A DNA stretch of 64,000 bases from the NCBI GenBank assembly GCA_963822905.1, contig CAWGJF010000001.1, positions 1,426,001 through 1,490,000 of the forward strand, given 5' to 3'. Below, one piece after another: positions 8,829 to 18,115 of the stretch. Origin of the DNA: CAWGJF01 sp963822905. Lineage in GTDB: Bacteria > Bacteroidota > Ignavibacteria > Ignavibacteriales > Ignavibacteriaceae. The notes under the pieces were generated by a model. That model ran no database searches and was not told where the DNA came from. It saw only the letters and a list, made by a program, of their open reading frames with translations. The translations under genes and the position numbers were made by a program. The stretch's first letter is position 1. Each line of letters starts with the position of its first letter.

Positions 8829-8848
8829 AAGTCCGCTCAGGCGGATTT
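8829..8848 (+). other. GC-rich hairpin between gap and pgk
   Basis: AAGTCCGC (8829-8836) pairs with GCGGATTT (8841-8848) across a TCAG loop, with one G-U pair. Only three T residues follow, so it is a poor terminator. It could set the gap:pgk mRNA ratio by partial termination or by stabilising the 3' end of gap mRNA. The function is inferred. Confidence 0.45.
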
Positions 8849-8879
8849 AAAATCTGGCTTTTCAAACAAGGCTAATCAA

Positions 8880-10076
8880 ATGAATAAACTTTCAATTGAT
8901 AAAATTGATTTAAAGGATAAACGAGTTCTGGTCAGGGTTGATTTTAATGTACCACTTGATGACAGACTTAATGTAACAAATGATATCAGGATAGTTGAGT
9001 CACTTCCCACAATCAGAAAAATTATTAATGATGGCGGCAAAGCCATCTTGATAAGTCATCTCGGCAGGCCAAAAGGTGAACGGAAACCCGAATTCAGTTT
9101 AAAACCCGCTGCTGAAAGATTATCAAAGTTGATTAGTAAAAATGTAATACTTGCGCCGGATTGTATCGGTTCTAAAACAGAAAAGATTGTAAACGATATG
9201 AAAGCTGGTGATGTTGTACTTCTTGAGAATTTAAGATTCCACAAGGAAGAGGAAAAGAACGACCCTGATTTTGCAAAACAGCTTGCTTCACTCGGTGATG
9301 TTTATGTTAATGATGCATTTGGAAGCGCTCATCGGGCTCACGCTTCAACTGAGGGTGTAACTAAGTTCATTAAAACCTGCGCAGCAGGCTACCTGATGCA
9401 GAAGGAACTTGATTATCTTGGTACTGCTTTGTCAAATCCTAAAAGACCATATTGTGCTATCCTTGGCGGAGCAAAAATATCCGGCAAAATAGATGTGATT
9501 AATAATTTATTAGATAAAGTCGATTCGTTAATTATTGGCGGCGGAATGGCATTTACATTCTTTAAAGCACAGGGAAAAGAAATTGGCAAGTCACTTCTCG
9601 AATCAGAAAAAATTGATTTAGCTAAAGAACTATTAGCAAAAGTAGGTAAATCAAAAGTTAAACTTTTATTGCCAGTTGATATTGTTGTTGCTAACGAATT
9701 TAAGAATGATTCTCCTTCAACAATAGTTAATGTGAACAATATTCCCTCTGATAAAATGGGATTGGATATAGGTCCTGAAACAATTAAATTGTTTTGTGAT
9801 GAGTTGATGAAATCAAAAGCTATTGTGTGGAATGGTCCGATGGGAGTTTTTGAAATGAGCAACTTTGCCAAAGGAACTTTCGCTATTGCAGATGCTCTTG
9901 TTGAAGCGACATCTAAAGGTTCAGTTACAGTAGTTGGCGGCGGCGATTCTGCTGCAGCAATTGATAAAGCAGGATTGAAAGATAAGGTTTCACACGTTTC
10001 AACAGGCGGCGGTGCTTCACTTGAATTCCTTGAAGGTAAAACTTTACCCGGTGTTGCCGCTCTAAATGATGTTTAA
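8880..10076 (+). CDS. pgk: Phosphoglycerate kinase
   Basis: Makes ATP and 3-phosphoglycerate from 1,3-bisphosphoglycerate. The 398-residue, two-domain protein carries RVDFNVPLDD (substrate-binding N-domain), SHLGRPKG, VLLENLRFHKEEE, NDAFGSAHRAHAS, the nucleotide-site motif GPMGVFE, and the C-terminal VGGGDSAAAI and STGGGASLEFLEG. All are canonical. It lies directly downstream of gap in the same direction. Confidence 0.97.
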   Translation: MNKLSIDKIDLKDKRVLVRVDFNVPLDDRLNVTNDIRIVESLPTIRKIINDGGKAILISHLGRPKGERKPEFSLKPAAERLSKLISKNVILAPDCIGSKTEKIVNDMKAGDVVLLENLRFHKEEEKNDPDFAKQLASLGDVYVNDAFGSAHRAHASTEGVTKFIKTCAAGYLMQKELDYLGTALSNPKRPYCAILGGAKISGKIDVINNLLDKVDSLIIGGGMAFTFFKAQGKEIGKSLLESEKIDLAKELLAKVGKSKVKLLLPVDIVVANEFKNDSPSTIVNVNNIPSDKMGLDIGPETIKLFCDELMKSKAIVWNGPMGVFEMSNFAKGTFAIADALVEATSKGSVTVVGGGDSAAAIDKAGLKDKVSHVSTGGGASLEFLEGKTLPGVAALNDV

Positions 10077-10094
10077 AATATTTTAAGGAAAAAT

Positions 10095-11027
10095 TTGTAC
10101 AATCAATATAAACCCAGAGGATTTGGCGGATTCAGTATGTTTCCAAAGGTGATTAAAAACCTTTTAATCATCAATGTTGCGGTATGGTTTATACAGCTTA
10201 TCATGAATTCAGGTATTCAGGGTGGTACAGTTTTACTGGATAAGTGGTTCGCACTTAATCCTATTAATCTTTTTGGCTATTCGGGTTGGCCTTTTAATTT
10301 TCAAATATGGCAACTAATTACATATCAATTCATGCATTCACCAACAGATTTTATGCATATATTTTTCAATATGCTTATGCTGTGGATGTTTGGAATGGAG
10401 ATTGAAAATATCTGGGGCTCTAAAAAATTTCTGACTTATTATCTATTATGTGGAGTCTCTGCGGGTGTTTTTCAATTATTCCTTCCTCAATTGTTTGGTG
10501 TAGCTGCTGGTCCGACTATCGGTGCTTCCGGTGCAGTATTCGGAGTGATGATAGCATTTGCAATGATTTTCCCCGACAGATATATATTCCTCTGGTTTTT
10601 AATTCCCATCAAAGCAAAATATTTGATCGGATTTTTATTTTTCCTCGAGCTTTTCCTGGTTGGAGATGCGGGAAGTAATATTGCACATCTCGCTCATCTT
10701 GGCGGTGCAATTGCAGGTTTCATTTATATAATGCTTGATAAAAATACTTACGTGTCACTTAAAAATTCTTTTAGAAATATATCAGGATCCGGAAAAGGAT
10801 TCTCTTCAACATCAAATCCTTTTAGCGGGATAAGTGATAAGTTTAAGAAGAAAGAACGTAATGTTGAAGAAGCTCACTATTATGATATTAATGATACTAA
10901 TCGTGATGAAGGAGTTTCGCAGGAAGACATTGATAAAATTCTAGATAAGATCAGTCAGTCCGGTTACCAGAATTTAAGTGAGAAAGAGAAAAAAGTTCTT
11001 TTCGAAGCCAGTAAAAAAATGAAATAG
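10095..11027 (+). CDS. Rhomboid family intramembrane serine protease
   Basis: Polytopic membrane protease. The 310-residue product has about six membrane helices in residues 15-215, the catalytic Ser in GASGAVFGV (about 144-152), and the partner His in the last helix (IAHLAHLGGAIAGF). HSPTDFMHIFFNMLMLWMFG contains the conserved HxxxN-type region. A charged cytoplasmic tail of about 90 residues (KKKERNVEEAHYY, then SEKEKKVLFEAS) follows. The start is TTG 10095, supported by AAGGAA five bases upstream. It follows pgk by 18 bases. The substrate is unknown. Confidence 0.92.
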   Translation: MYNQYKPRGFGGFSMFPKVIKNLLIINVAVWFIQLIMNSGIQGGTVLLDKWFALNPINLFGYSGWPFNFQIWQLITYQFMHSPTDFMHIFFNMLMLWMFGMEIENIWGSKKFLTYYLLCGVSAGVFQLFLPQLFGVAAGPTIGASGAVFGVMIAFAMIFPDRYIFLWFLIPIKAKYLIGFLFFLELFLVGDAGSNIAHLAHLGGAIAGFIYIMLDKNTYVSLKNSFRNISGSGKGFSSTSNPFSGISDKFKKKERNVEEAHYYDINDTNRDEGVSQEDIDKILDKISQSGYQNLSEKEKKVLFEASKKMK

Positions 11028-11029
11028 AA

Positions 11030-11341
11030 TTGAAAATTCTATCAACTCTAATAGTTTTATCAATTTTTATAACAGTTTTTTCCTGTTCTGAAAAAAAAAC
11101 GGTTGATGAGGAAAAACTGATAAAAGTTTACGCCGATCTTCTTATCATTCAAGACACAACAAAAACTGAAAACTATTCCCTTGATTCTGTACGTTCAATT
11201 GTTTTAAAAAGGTATGATTTAACTTTCTCAAGTTACAACGAAATGATCAATGAACTTAATCAGCAACCTGAAAAATGGGAGAAGTTTTTTGATAAGGCAA
11301 TTGCTTATGTAAATGAATTAAAAGTTAAGTCCGCTCATTAA
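11030..11341 (+). CDS. Small lipoprotein, DUF4296-like
   Basis: The 103-residue product begins at TTG 11030, two bases after the rhomboid stop, so it is probably co-translated. Residues 1-18 are a lipoprotein signal ending at the lipobox Cys in VFSCSE. The mature part is helical (EKLIKVYADLLIIQD, then YDLTFSSYNEMINELNQQPEKW) and resembles the DUF4296 family of Bacteroidota, whose function is unknown. Its 3' end overlaps the recQ-like gene on the other strand by 17 bases. Confidence 0.72.
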   Translation: MKILSTLIVLSIFITVFSCSEKKTVDEEKLIKVYADLLIIQDTTKTENYSLDSVRSIVLKRYDLTFSSYNEMINELNQQPEKWEKFFDKAIAYVNELKVKSAH

Positions 11342-13916
11342 ATTTTATTTTAGCTACCGCAATTCGTAATAAAGGATAACCCACTTCTACTGGTAATTTT
11401 TGTTTCAAATCTTTCAAGGATTTTGTACCCTTCAAATACTCTTTCCTAATTTCATCCATTTTATTTTTTTCAATAAGATAATCTATATCGATTCCTGGAT
11501 CATATTCAATTATAGTTTCAACCTGCATCGAAACTACTGCTTCGGAAATTTTTTGAAGTTTAGCTATTTCCTGCAGCGAATATTTTTTTTTCAGCATCTT
11601 ATATGTATCACCAAGGTTTTTAGGGATTCGCTTACTATTCTGAGGAATATTTTGTTGATCAATGTTTGATTTAATTACTTCAAGAACATCATCGCCAAAT
11701 TTGTTAAACATTCTCTGGTTAAATCCATTTATGGATAACAACTCTGACTCGTGTTTTGGTTTCATCCTGACGATTTCTTTTAATACTTCATCAGGACAAA
11801 TTACGTATGCACTTTGCATAAATTTTTCTGAAGTTTTTTTCCTGAGTTCTTTTAAAGAATTAAATAGAGATAAATCAGCTTCATAACCCTTAGTAGAAAT
11901 GGAATCAATATTTTTCACTGATGATGTATTTATACCATCTGAAATCAATTGCAGGTATTTTATTCTTCCGGACGACCTCAATATTTTTTTCAAAGTAGCA
12001 AGCTTATGAATTGCCATCCTGATCTCATTAGAATCAAAGTTTCTGCACGATCCGAACCGGCTGAATTTACTCAAGCTTTCTTTTGTCGCTTTTCCCTGGA
12101 GCAAATTTATGAGTGAAATTTCTGTTAATTCATTTTCTGCTTCTTCGAGTGTTTCTAATATTATTTCAGAAAGATATTGAACAGCTGAATCTGAAATTTT
12201 TTCTTCAAGCAAACAATTATCACATTTACCGCACTTGTAGTTTGAAAGATTTTCCCCAAAATAGTTCAGGATATATTTAAACCTGCATTCACGTGAATAA
12301 ACATATTTGGTTATCTTATCCAGTTTTTTTTGTGCATTGAGGAAACCTTCATTTATTCTTTTATAATTTAATCTAATCGAATTTTCATCCGCTCTGGGCT
12401 GCGTTAGTAAAATGGTTTCTTTCATAATTGCTGCCTGGTAATTTATTACTCCCATGTTATCAAGTGTTTGCAATAGAGTCTGTAATGCGTTTTCTTCAAT
12501 TCCTGAATCTTTACATAACCTGGATAAAGAAATTTTAAGTCCTTTAGAAATCGTTTCATTTCCATAATCTCTTAGCAAAAGCAGTAACAGGTTTTTAGAT
12601 TCATCACTAGTTGTTTGTTTTATAAAAGATTTAAGTTGAGTAGTATTAAACAAAAATTTTATCGTATCTTTTTTATCAAAACCTGAAACCAAACTGATAT
12701 ATCCGGTGTTTTGTAAGTATTTTAATGTAGCATGAAGCAAACCTTTTGAAATATTCATCTTTGAATGGCGGGCGATATATTCCGGCTCCACAATTAATTC
12801 CTTTAAAGTAGTTGAACCAACGGCAACCTGGTTATAATCACATATTGCTTTGTAAATATTTATAATTGCTTTTTTATCCGGGTGCGAATTTGAAATAAAA
12901 AACTGGTGAATCCCGAGATCTTTTTCATCGAACAGAAGGTATGTAAAAGAATTAATATCATCTCTCCCGGCTCTGCCGATTTCCTGGTAGTAATTTTCAA
13001 TTGATCCGGGAATATTGTAATGAATGATTAACCTTATATCGCTTTTATCAATACCCATTCCAAAAGCGTTTGTTGCTGCGATGTACGAAATTTCACCGCT
13101 AATAAATTGTTCCTGTATCCGTCTGCGTTCAGGAGAGGAAAGGCCAGCATGATAATAATTACACCTAACTCCCGAAGTTAGAAGAAACTCACTTATTTCT
13201 TCAGCATTTTTTCTTGAAGCCGTATAAATTATTGCTGAACCGGGATGTCTAGAAATTAGTTCTAATACTTTTTTCTTTTTGTTTTTAGGAAATAAAACAT
13301 TTAACTGTAGATTCTCACGTTCAAATCCCCTTACAAAAATTTTAGGATTTTTTAAATTAAGTTGTTTAACAATATCATCAACAACTTCCGGGGTTGCAGT
13401 GGCAGTAAATGCCGAAATCTTTTTTATTCCACAGAACTCTGCAAACTCATTTATTCTTGTATAGCTTGGTCTGAAATTATGTCCCCATTCACTAATGCAA
13501 TGAGCTTCATCAATAAAAAGAAAATTAGGTTTTAAATTATTAAGTAGCTCTGCGAACCGCAGGCTCTCCAGTTTTTCCGGTGCAAGGTAAAGTAATTTTA
13601 TCTGTCCGAGGGAAATCTCTCTTATAACATTTTCAGATTCAGCAAAATCCATTGTACTATTAATAAATGCTGCAACTTTTTTGTTCCTGTTTAAATTATC
13701 TACCTGGTCCTTCATCAAAGCAATCAGTGGGCTGATTACAATTGAAAATCCTTCGCTTATCATTGCCGGTAATTGATAACACAATGATTTACCACCACCG
13801 GTTGGAAGAACTGCAAGTACGTTTTTTTTCTCAATTACGGCATTAATAATTTCTTCCTGTCCATGTCGAAAGGACTGGAATCCAAAAAAATCTTTTAAAA
13901 CTTTAACTAATACCAT
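11325..13916 (-). CDS. recQ: RecQ-family ATP-dependent DNA helicase with HRDC and C-terminal HTH region
   Basis: 3'-5' DNA helicase for repair and recombination. The 863-residue protein has Walker A LPTGGGKSLCYQLP (about 37-50), DEAH box FIDEAHCISEWGH, motif III SAFTATATP, motif VI YYQEIGRAGRDD, and a zinc-binding C-x16-C-x2-C-x2-C pattern (CRFKYI to KCGKCDNC). It then has a winged-helix region, an HRDC domain (about 660-740) and a C-terminal segment (SLQEIAKLQKISEAVV) like the helix-turn-helix found at the end of many long RecQ proteins. It is longer than E. coli RecQ (about 610 residues) because of this tail. It is convergent with the lipoprotein gene. Confidence 0.93.
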   Translation of the reverse strand: MVLVKVLKDFFGFQSFRHGQEEIINAVIEKKNVLAVLPTGGGKSLCYQLPAMISEGFSIVISPLIALMKDQVDNLNRNKKVAAFINSTMDFAESENVIREISLGQIKLLYLAPEKLESLRFAELLNNLKPNFLFIDEAHCISEWGHNFRPSYTRINEFAEFCGIKKISAFTATATPEVVDDIVKQLNLKNPKIFVRGFERENLQLNVLFPKNKKKKVLELISRHPGSAIIYTASRKNAEEISEFLLTSGVRCNYYHAGLSSPERRRIQEQFISGEISYIAATNAFGMGIDKSDIRLIIHYNIPGSIENYYQEIGRAGRDDINSFTYLLFDEKDLGIHQFFISNSHPDKKAIINIYKAICDYNQVAVGSTTLKELIVEPEYIARHSKMNISKGLLHATLKYLQNTGYISLVSGFDKKDTIKFLFNTTQLKSFIKQTTSDESKNLLLLLLRDYGNETISKGLKISLSRLCKDSGIEENALQTLLQTLDNMGVINYQAAIMKETILLTQPRADENSIRLNYKRINEGFLNAQKKLDKITKYVYSRECRFKYILNYFGENLSNYKCGKCDNCLLEEKISDSAVQYLSEIILETLEEAENELTEISLINLLQGKATKESLSKFSRFGSCRNFDSNEIRMAIHKLATLKKILRSSGRIKYLQLISDGINTSSVKNIDSISTKGYEADLSLFNSLKELRKKTSEKFMQSAYVICPDEVLKEIVRMKPKHESELLSINGFNQRMFNKFGDDVLEVIKSNIDQQNIPQNSKRIPKNLGDTYKMLKKKYSLQEIAKLQKISEAVVSMQVETIIEYDPGIDIDYLIEKNKMDEIRKEYLKGTKSLKDLKQKLPVEVGYPLLRIAVAKIKFNERT

Positions 13917-14052
13917 TTGATAAGATGATTAAAATTCAATTTATTCTTTGTTATTTGATAAGTCGTCTTTAATTTCAAAGAGAAAAATAATTCAGCTTTA
14001 AAATAACGTATCTTTAATTTAATTAAGAATTTATAAATCAAAAGGATGAAGA

Positions 14053-16833
14053 ATGATTAAGAAAATTTTATACTTTATTTTCTTATGTAGCATCACAATT
14101 CCAATTTTTCCACAACTAAACTACACTGATATTTTGAATAAAAATTCAATTTACTCAAATGCTCCGGATAATGTAAAACATTCCAAAGCATTCATACGTC
14201 AATGGTGGTTTTTTGATCAGAGGGCTTTTCCCAACGGATATATTCCGAATGGAGCTTATGAGAATGCAATGCAACAACGTGATTTGTTGAAACAACAAAA
14301 TTCTACCGGAGTTAACGTTAACTGGGTTAGTCTAGGTCCAACACCCGGAGGATATTTCAATTATGGAAATATTTCCTCAAGAATAGTTACGGGAGCATTT
14401 GATCCTTCAAATTCAAACGTGATTTATATTGGTCCGGCAAACGGTGGTGTTTGGAAATCAACAGATGGTGGCATCAATTGGAATCCGCTGACTGACGATC
14501 AAGAATCAATGGCAATGGGTTCAATCGCAATTGATCCGGCAAATACAAATATTATATATGCAGGTACCGGTGAAGCAACTTACAGCGGTGCTTCTTACTA
14601 TGGTAGGGGATTACTGAAATCAACTGATGGTGGTAACAGTTGGATGAGATATACAACCGGCTTACCTAACTCAACTTATTTTGCAAGAATTAAAATCAGA
14701 CCAAACAATTCTAATGAACTACTGGCAGCGCTTGGTAATAATGGGCTTTACAGAAGTTCAGATGGTGGACAAAGCTGGAGCGTTGTGCAGGGAGGACGTT
14801 GCGATGATGTTGTTTTTACTTTCACTGGTGATACTGCGTTTGCCATTGTTGCTGGTGCAGGATTAATGAGATCTACTAATGGCGGTGCTACATTTTCAGC
14901 ATTTGGTACAGGGTTAGGATCTTTTTCAAGATCACAATTCGATCTATGCTTAACTTCTCCAAATGTTATGTTTGCTGCTAATTATACTGGTGGAACAGTT
15001 AATGTTTATAAGTCAACTGACTTTGGTGCAAACTGGACTCAACTTTCTATGTCATCTGATTTCCAAAGCCAGGGAGGTCAGGCATGGTATGATCTTTATC
15101 TTAAAATCAATCCGCGAAACCCGAATAAAGTTTATATTGGTACTATTGATGTATACAGAACAACAGATGGATTAAATTTTACAAACATTACAAATGGGTA
15201 TTCCGGGGGTTCTGTTCATGTAGACCAGCACAATTTATTTTTCCATCCTACCAATGAAAATACATTTTTTGTATCTAATGATGGGGGAATCTGGAAGACA
15301 ACAAATAATGGCGACACATTTACAAATATGAATCATACTTTAACCCTAACACAATTTTATCGAATTAAAGCAAGTCCCTTTGATGCAGGTAGAATCCTTG
15401 GTGGAACACAAGACAATGGAACACAACAAACTTTTTCAACACTTAACTGGAATGCAGCTTTTGGTGGGGATGGTGGTGAAGTATCTTTTAATCCATTTGA
15501 TAATAATTATATAATCGGGGAGACTCAAAATGGTGGACTTGTGAGAACAAGCAATGGAGGAAGTAGTTGGGCTAATGCTGTTAATGGTATAAATACTGGT
15601 GAAAATGTTACGTGGGTTGCACCAATTGTTGCTCATCCTACCATTTCGGGAGTATTTTTTGTAGCAAGACAACGAGTTTATAAGACAACAAATAACGGTA
15701 CGGTATGGTCAGCAATTTCGGCAAATGTAAATGGTTCAAGCGCTGTTAGAGAAATGGGAATTAGTCAATCCAATCCAAACATTATGTATGCGACATCAGG
15801 TGCAGCCGTTTTCCTTTCTACAGATGGTGGAGCCACATGGACAAATAAAACAAGCGGTCTTCCGGGAAGAACAATCACCTCAGTTAATATAAATACTTCA
15901 GATGAAAATATAGCCTATCTTACTTTTTCTGGATTCGGTACCGGTAAGGTTTACAAAACTACAAATATGGGAAGTAGCTGGATTAATATTAGCGGCGATC
16001 TTCCTGATTCACCAGTTAATGATCTGTATTATTATTCCTTTGATGCAGTTCATCCCAACACTTATTTTGTTGCAACTGATATTGGAGTTTTTCTTTCCCA
16101 GGATGATGGTAACAGATGGACAGAACTAACTGATGGTTTGCCAAATACAGTTATTATGCATCTAGATTATTCAGGTTCAAATCAAATGCTTCGTGCCGGA
16201 ACACATGGCAGAGGTGTTTATGAAGCTTTCATTGATTTTTCCGTCCCGGTTGAACTCGAATCATTTACCGCCTCAATAAATAAAAACAAGGTGAGTTTGG
16301 ATTGGAGTACAGCTACCGAAACAAATAATCTGGGATTTGAAATTGAACGAAAATTAAAAAACCAGGAATGGATCAGAATTGGATATGTTGAAGGAAATGG
16401 AACTACTACTGAAAGTCATCCATATAAGTATACAGATGATTTTTCAGAGTTACCTTATGAGGGTACTGTATTGTATAGATTGAAACAGATAAATTTTGAT
16501 GGTTCGTTTGATTATTCTCAGGATATTTCAGTGGATTTAAAATATATTCCTGATGAAATCTCTCTTTCCCAGAATTATCCAAATCCATTTAATCCTTCCA
16601 CAACCATAAAATATTCATTATCAGAAGAAAGCCAAATTAAATTAAAAATATTCAATTCAATTGGAGAAGTAGTTGATATACTTTCTTCTGGAGTGGAGCA
16701 ACCAGGCAGCCACGAAGTTGTTTGGAACGCAGAGAATTTCTCATCAGGAATTTACTTTTACCTTTTGGAAATTAGTAAATCTGATGGTTCTTCCGTCAAA
16801 ATAGAAGTAAAAAAATTAGTGTATGTTCGTTAA
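14053..16833 (+). CDS. Secreted BNR/sortilin-like propeller protein with T9SS sorting domain
   Basis: A 926-residue exported protein. A signal peptide (about residues 1-21) leads into repeated beta-propeller blades marked by ksTDGGxxW motifs (KSTDGGINW, KSTDGGNSW, RSSDGGQSW and others), typical of BNR/VPS10-like glycosidase-type propellers. After the propeller comes a domain beginning PVELESFTASINKNKVSLDW, then a C-terminal T9SS sorting domain starting SQNYPNPFNPSTTIKYSL and ending IEVKKLVYVR. No catalytic residues can be assigned, so enzyme or adhesive function is open. It is transcribed alone and followed by a hairpin. Confidence 0.85.
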   Translation: MIKKILYFIFLCSITIPIFPQLNYTDILNKNSIYSNAPDNVKHSKAFIRQWWFFDQRAFPNGYIPNGAYENAMQQRDLLKQQNSTGVNVNWVSLGPTPGGYFNYGNISSRIVTGAFDPSNSNVIYIGPANGGVWKSTDGGINWNPLTDDQESMAMGSIAIDPANTNIIYAGTGEATYSGASYYGRGLLKSTDGGNSWMRYTTGLPNSTYFARIKIRPNNSNELLAALGNNGLYRSSDGGQSWSVVQGGRCDDVVFTFTGDTAFAIVAGAGLMRSTNGGATFSAFGTGLGSFSRSQFDLCLTSPNVMFAANYTGGTVNVYKSTDFGANWTQLSMSSDFQSQGGQAWYDLYLKINPRNPNKVYIGTIDVYRTTDGLNFTNITNGYSGGSVHVDQHNLFFHPTNENTFFVSNDGGIWKTTNNGDTFTNMNHTLTLTQFYRIKASPFDAGRILGGTQDNGTQQTFSTLNWNAAFGGDGGEVSFNPFDNNYIIGETQNGGLVRTSNGGSSWANAVNGINTGENVTWVAPIVAHPTISGVFFVARQRVYKTTNNGTVWSAISANVNGSSAVREMGISQSNPNIMYATSGAAVFLSTDGGATWTNKTSGLPGRTITSVNINTSDENIAYLTFSGFGTGKVYKTTNMGSSWINISGDLPDSPVNDLYYYSFDAVHPNTYFVATDIGVFLSQDDGNRWTELTDGLPNTVIMHLDYSGSNQMLRAGTHGRGVYEAFIDFSVPVELESFTASINKNKVSLDWSTATETNNLGFEIERKLKNQEWIRIGYVEGNGTTTESHPYKYTDDFSELPYEGTVLYRLKQINFDGSFDYSQDISVDLKYIPDEISLSQNYPNPFNPSTTIKYSLSEESQIKLKIFNSIGEVVDILSSGVEQPGSHEVVWNAENFSSGIYFYLLEISKSDGSSVKIEVKKLVYVR

Positions 16834-16840
16834 TATATTA

Positions 16841-16863
16841 AGGGGTGTACAATGTGCATCCCT
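16841..16863 (+). terminator. Probable terminator hairpin
   Basis: AGGGGTGTAC (16841-16850) pairs with GTGCATCCCT (16854-16863) with two G-U pairs and a three-base loop, eight bases after the stop of the propeller gene. The T-tract is poor (CTTCATTT). The rest of the 16.86-17.15 kb gap is AT-rich with nothing else that I can support. Confidence 0.5.
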
Positions 16864-17146
16864 CTTCATTTAAAATATTGATATAATGCTTTTAAAGCTT
16901 CCATAATGCATTTTTGTTGTTATTATAAATAATTAGCCTGTTTTAGTATTACTAAATTTCTTAATTTTGAATCAGGGATTTTTATTTATAATTAATTGAA
17001 AAATCCTGTTCTAAGTTAGTGTTGAATTATTTAATGAATCGATGAATGAAATTGTCATATCACAATTTGCTTCATTATCTCTTTTCTGTTTAACTTCTGG
17101 AAATAAATTAATAGAAACTGAAATCGAAAAATCTCGCAGGGAAAAA

Positions 17147-18082
17147 ATGCAGGAAGAAAACTTAAAGCTTGAAGATCTTATAAAGCACTCACCAAATAAA
17201 ATTGATGATGATTCTATAAAAAATATTGCAATTATCGGGGCGGGAATAATGGGTCAGGGAATAGCTCAAACTATTTCTTCCTCAGCTCTGGACGTTCTGT
17301 TAATTGAAAAAAGTAAAAAAGAATTAGACAAAGCTAAGTCAATGCTTTCCGAATTGATGGATAGAGAAATAAAACGTTGGGCTATGACTGGCTCGGAAAA
17401 AAAAGCTATTTTGGGAAGAATAAAATGGGAAACTACCTTAGATAATATTGAAGATTGTGATCTTATAATTGAGGCTGTGGCTGAAGATTTTGATTTAAAA
17501 GTTGAGGTATTTAAAAAATTAGATGCTAAAGCACAGGAAGATTGTATTTTTGTTTCAAATACTTCCACTTTAAGTCTTACTAAAATTTCTGAATTCACTT
17601 CAAGACCAGATAAAGTAATTGGACTTCACTTTCTTCACCCTGTTCCCAAAATCCCGGTTGTAGAGGTAGTTAAATGTTTACATACTTCAAACGAGACAGT
17701 ACAATTAGTGAAGAAATTTGTTTCGGTAATCGGAAAAACTCCCGTTGAAGTTTATGAATATCCTGGTTTCGTTACAACGCGTGCAATTGTTCCATTGTTG
17801 AATGAAGCGATGTATATATTGCTTGAAGGTGTTGCAACTGCAAAGGATATCGATACTGCAATGAAGCTTGGTTATAATTTCCAGAGCGGACCACTTGAAA
17901 TGGCCGATGCAATGGGTCTTGATGAAGTGCTTGCATGGATGGAAACCTTATGGAAAACTCTTGGTGAACCACGTTACCGTGCTTGCCCGATTTTAAGAAA
18001 ACTTGTTCGTGAAAGAAAGCTGGGTAAAAAAACCAGTGAGGGATTTTATAAATACGATGAAAGTGGAAATATAATTGGTTAA
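17147..18082 (+). CDS. 3-hydroxyacyl-CoA dehydrogenase (3-hydroxybutyryl-CoA type)
   Basis: NAD(P)-dependent oxidation of 3-hydroxyacyl-CoA to 3-ketoacyl-CoA (or the reverse). From ATG 17147 the product is 311 residues: Rossmann motif IAIIGAGIMGQGIA, IIEAVAEDFDLK, the catalytic-region SNTSTLSLTKI, GLHFLHPVPKIPVVEV (active-site His), and the C-terminal domain with GYNFQSGPLEMADAMGLDEV. An in-frame ATG at 17042 would add 35 non-conserved residues; 17147 is preferred because AGGG lies six bases upstream. Acetate kinase follows 33 bases later, which suggests a fermentation or butyrate-type operon, though no acyl-transferase is in view. Confidence 0.9.
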   Translation: MQEENLKLEDLIKHSPNKIDDDSIKNIAIIGAGIMGQGIAQTISSSALDVLLIEKSKKELDKAKSMLSELMDREIKRWAMTGSEKKAILGRIKWETTLDNIEDCDLIIEAVAEDFDLKVEVFKKLDAKAQEDCIFVSNTSTLSLTKISEFTSRPDKVIGLHFLHPVPKIPVVEVVKCLHTSNETVQLVKKFVSVIGKTPVEVYEYPGFVTTRAIVPLLNEAMYILLEGVATAKDIDTAMKLGYNFQSGPLEMADAMGLDEVLAWMETLWKTLGEPRYRACPILRKLVRERKLGKKTSEGFYKYDESGNIIG

Positions 18083-18115
18083 TATTTTATTCTTCTTAGG
18101 GGAAAATAACTCTTT

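Noticed and set aside
14053..16833. Sialidase activity for the BNR-repeat protein
   Set aside because: Only the DGG-type propeller motifs are visible; the arginine triad and Tyr/Glu of sialidases cannot be identified.
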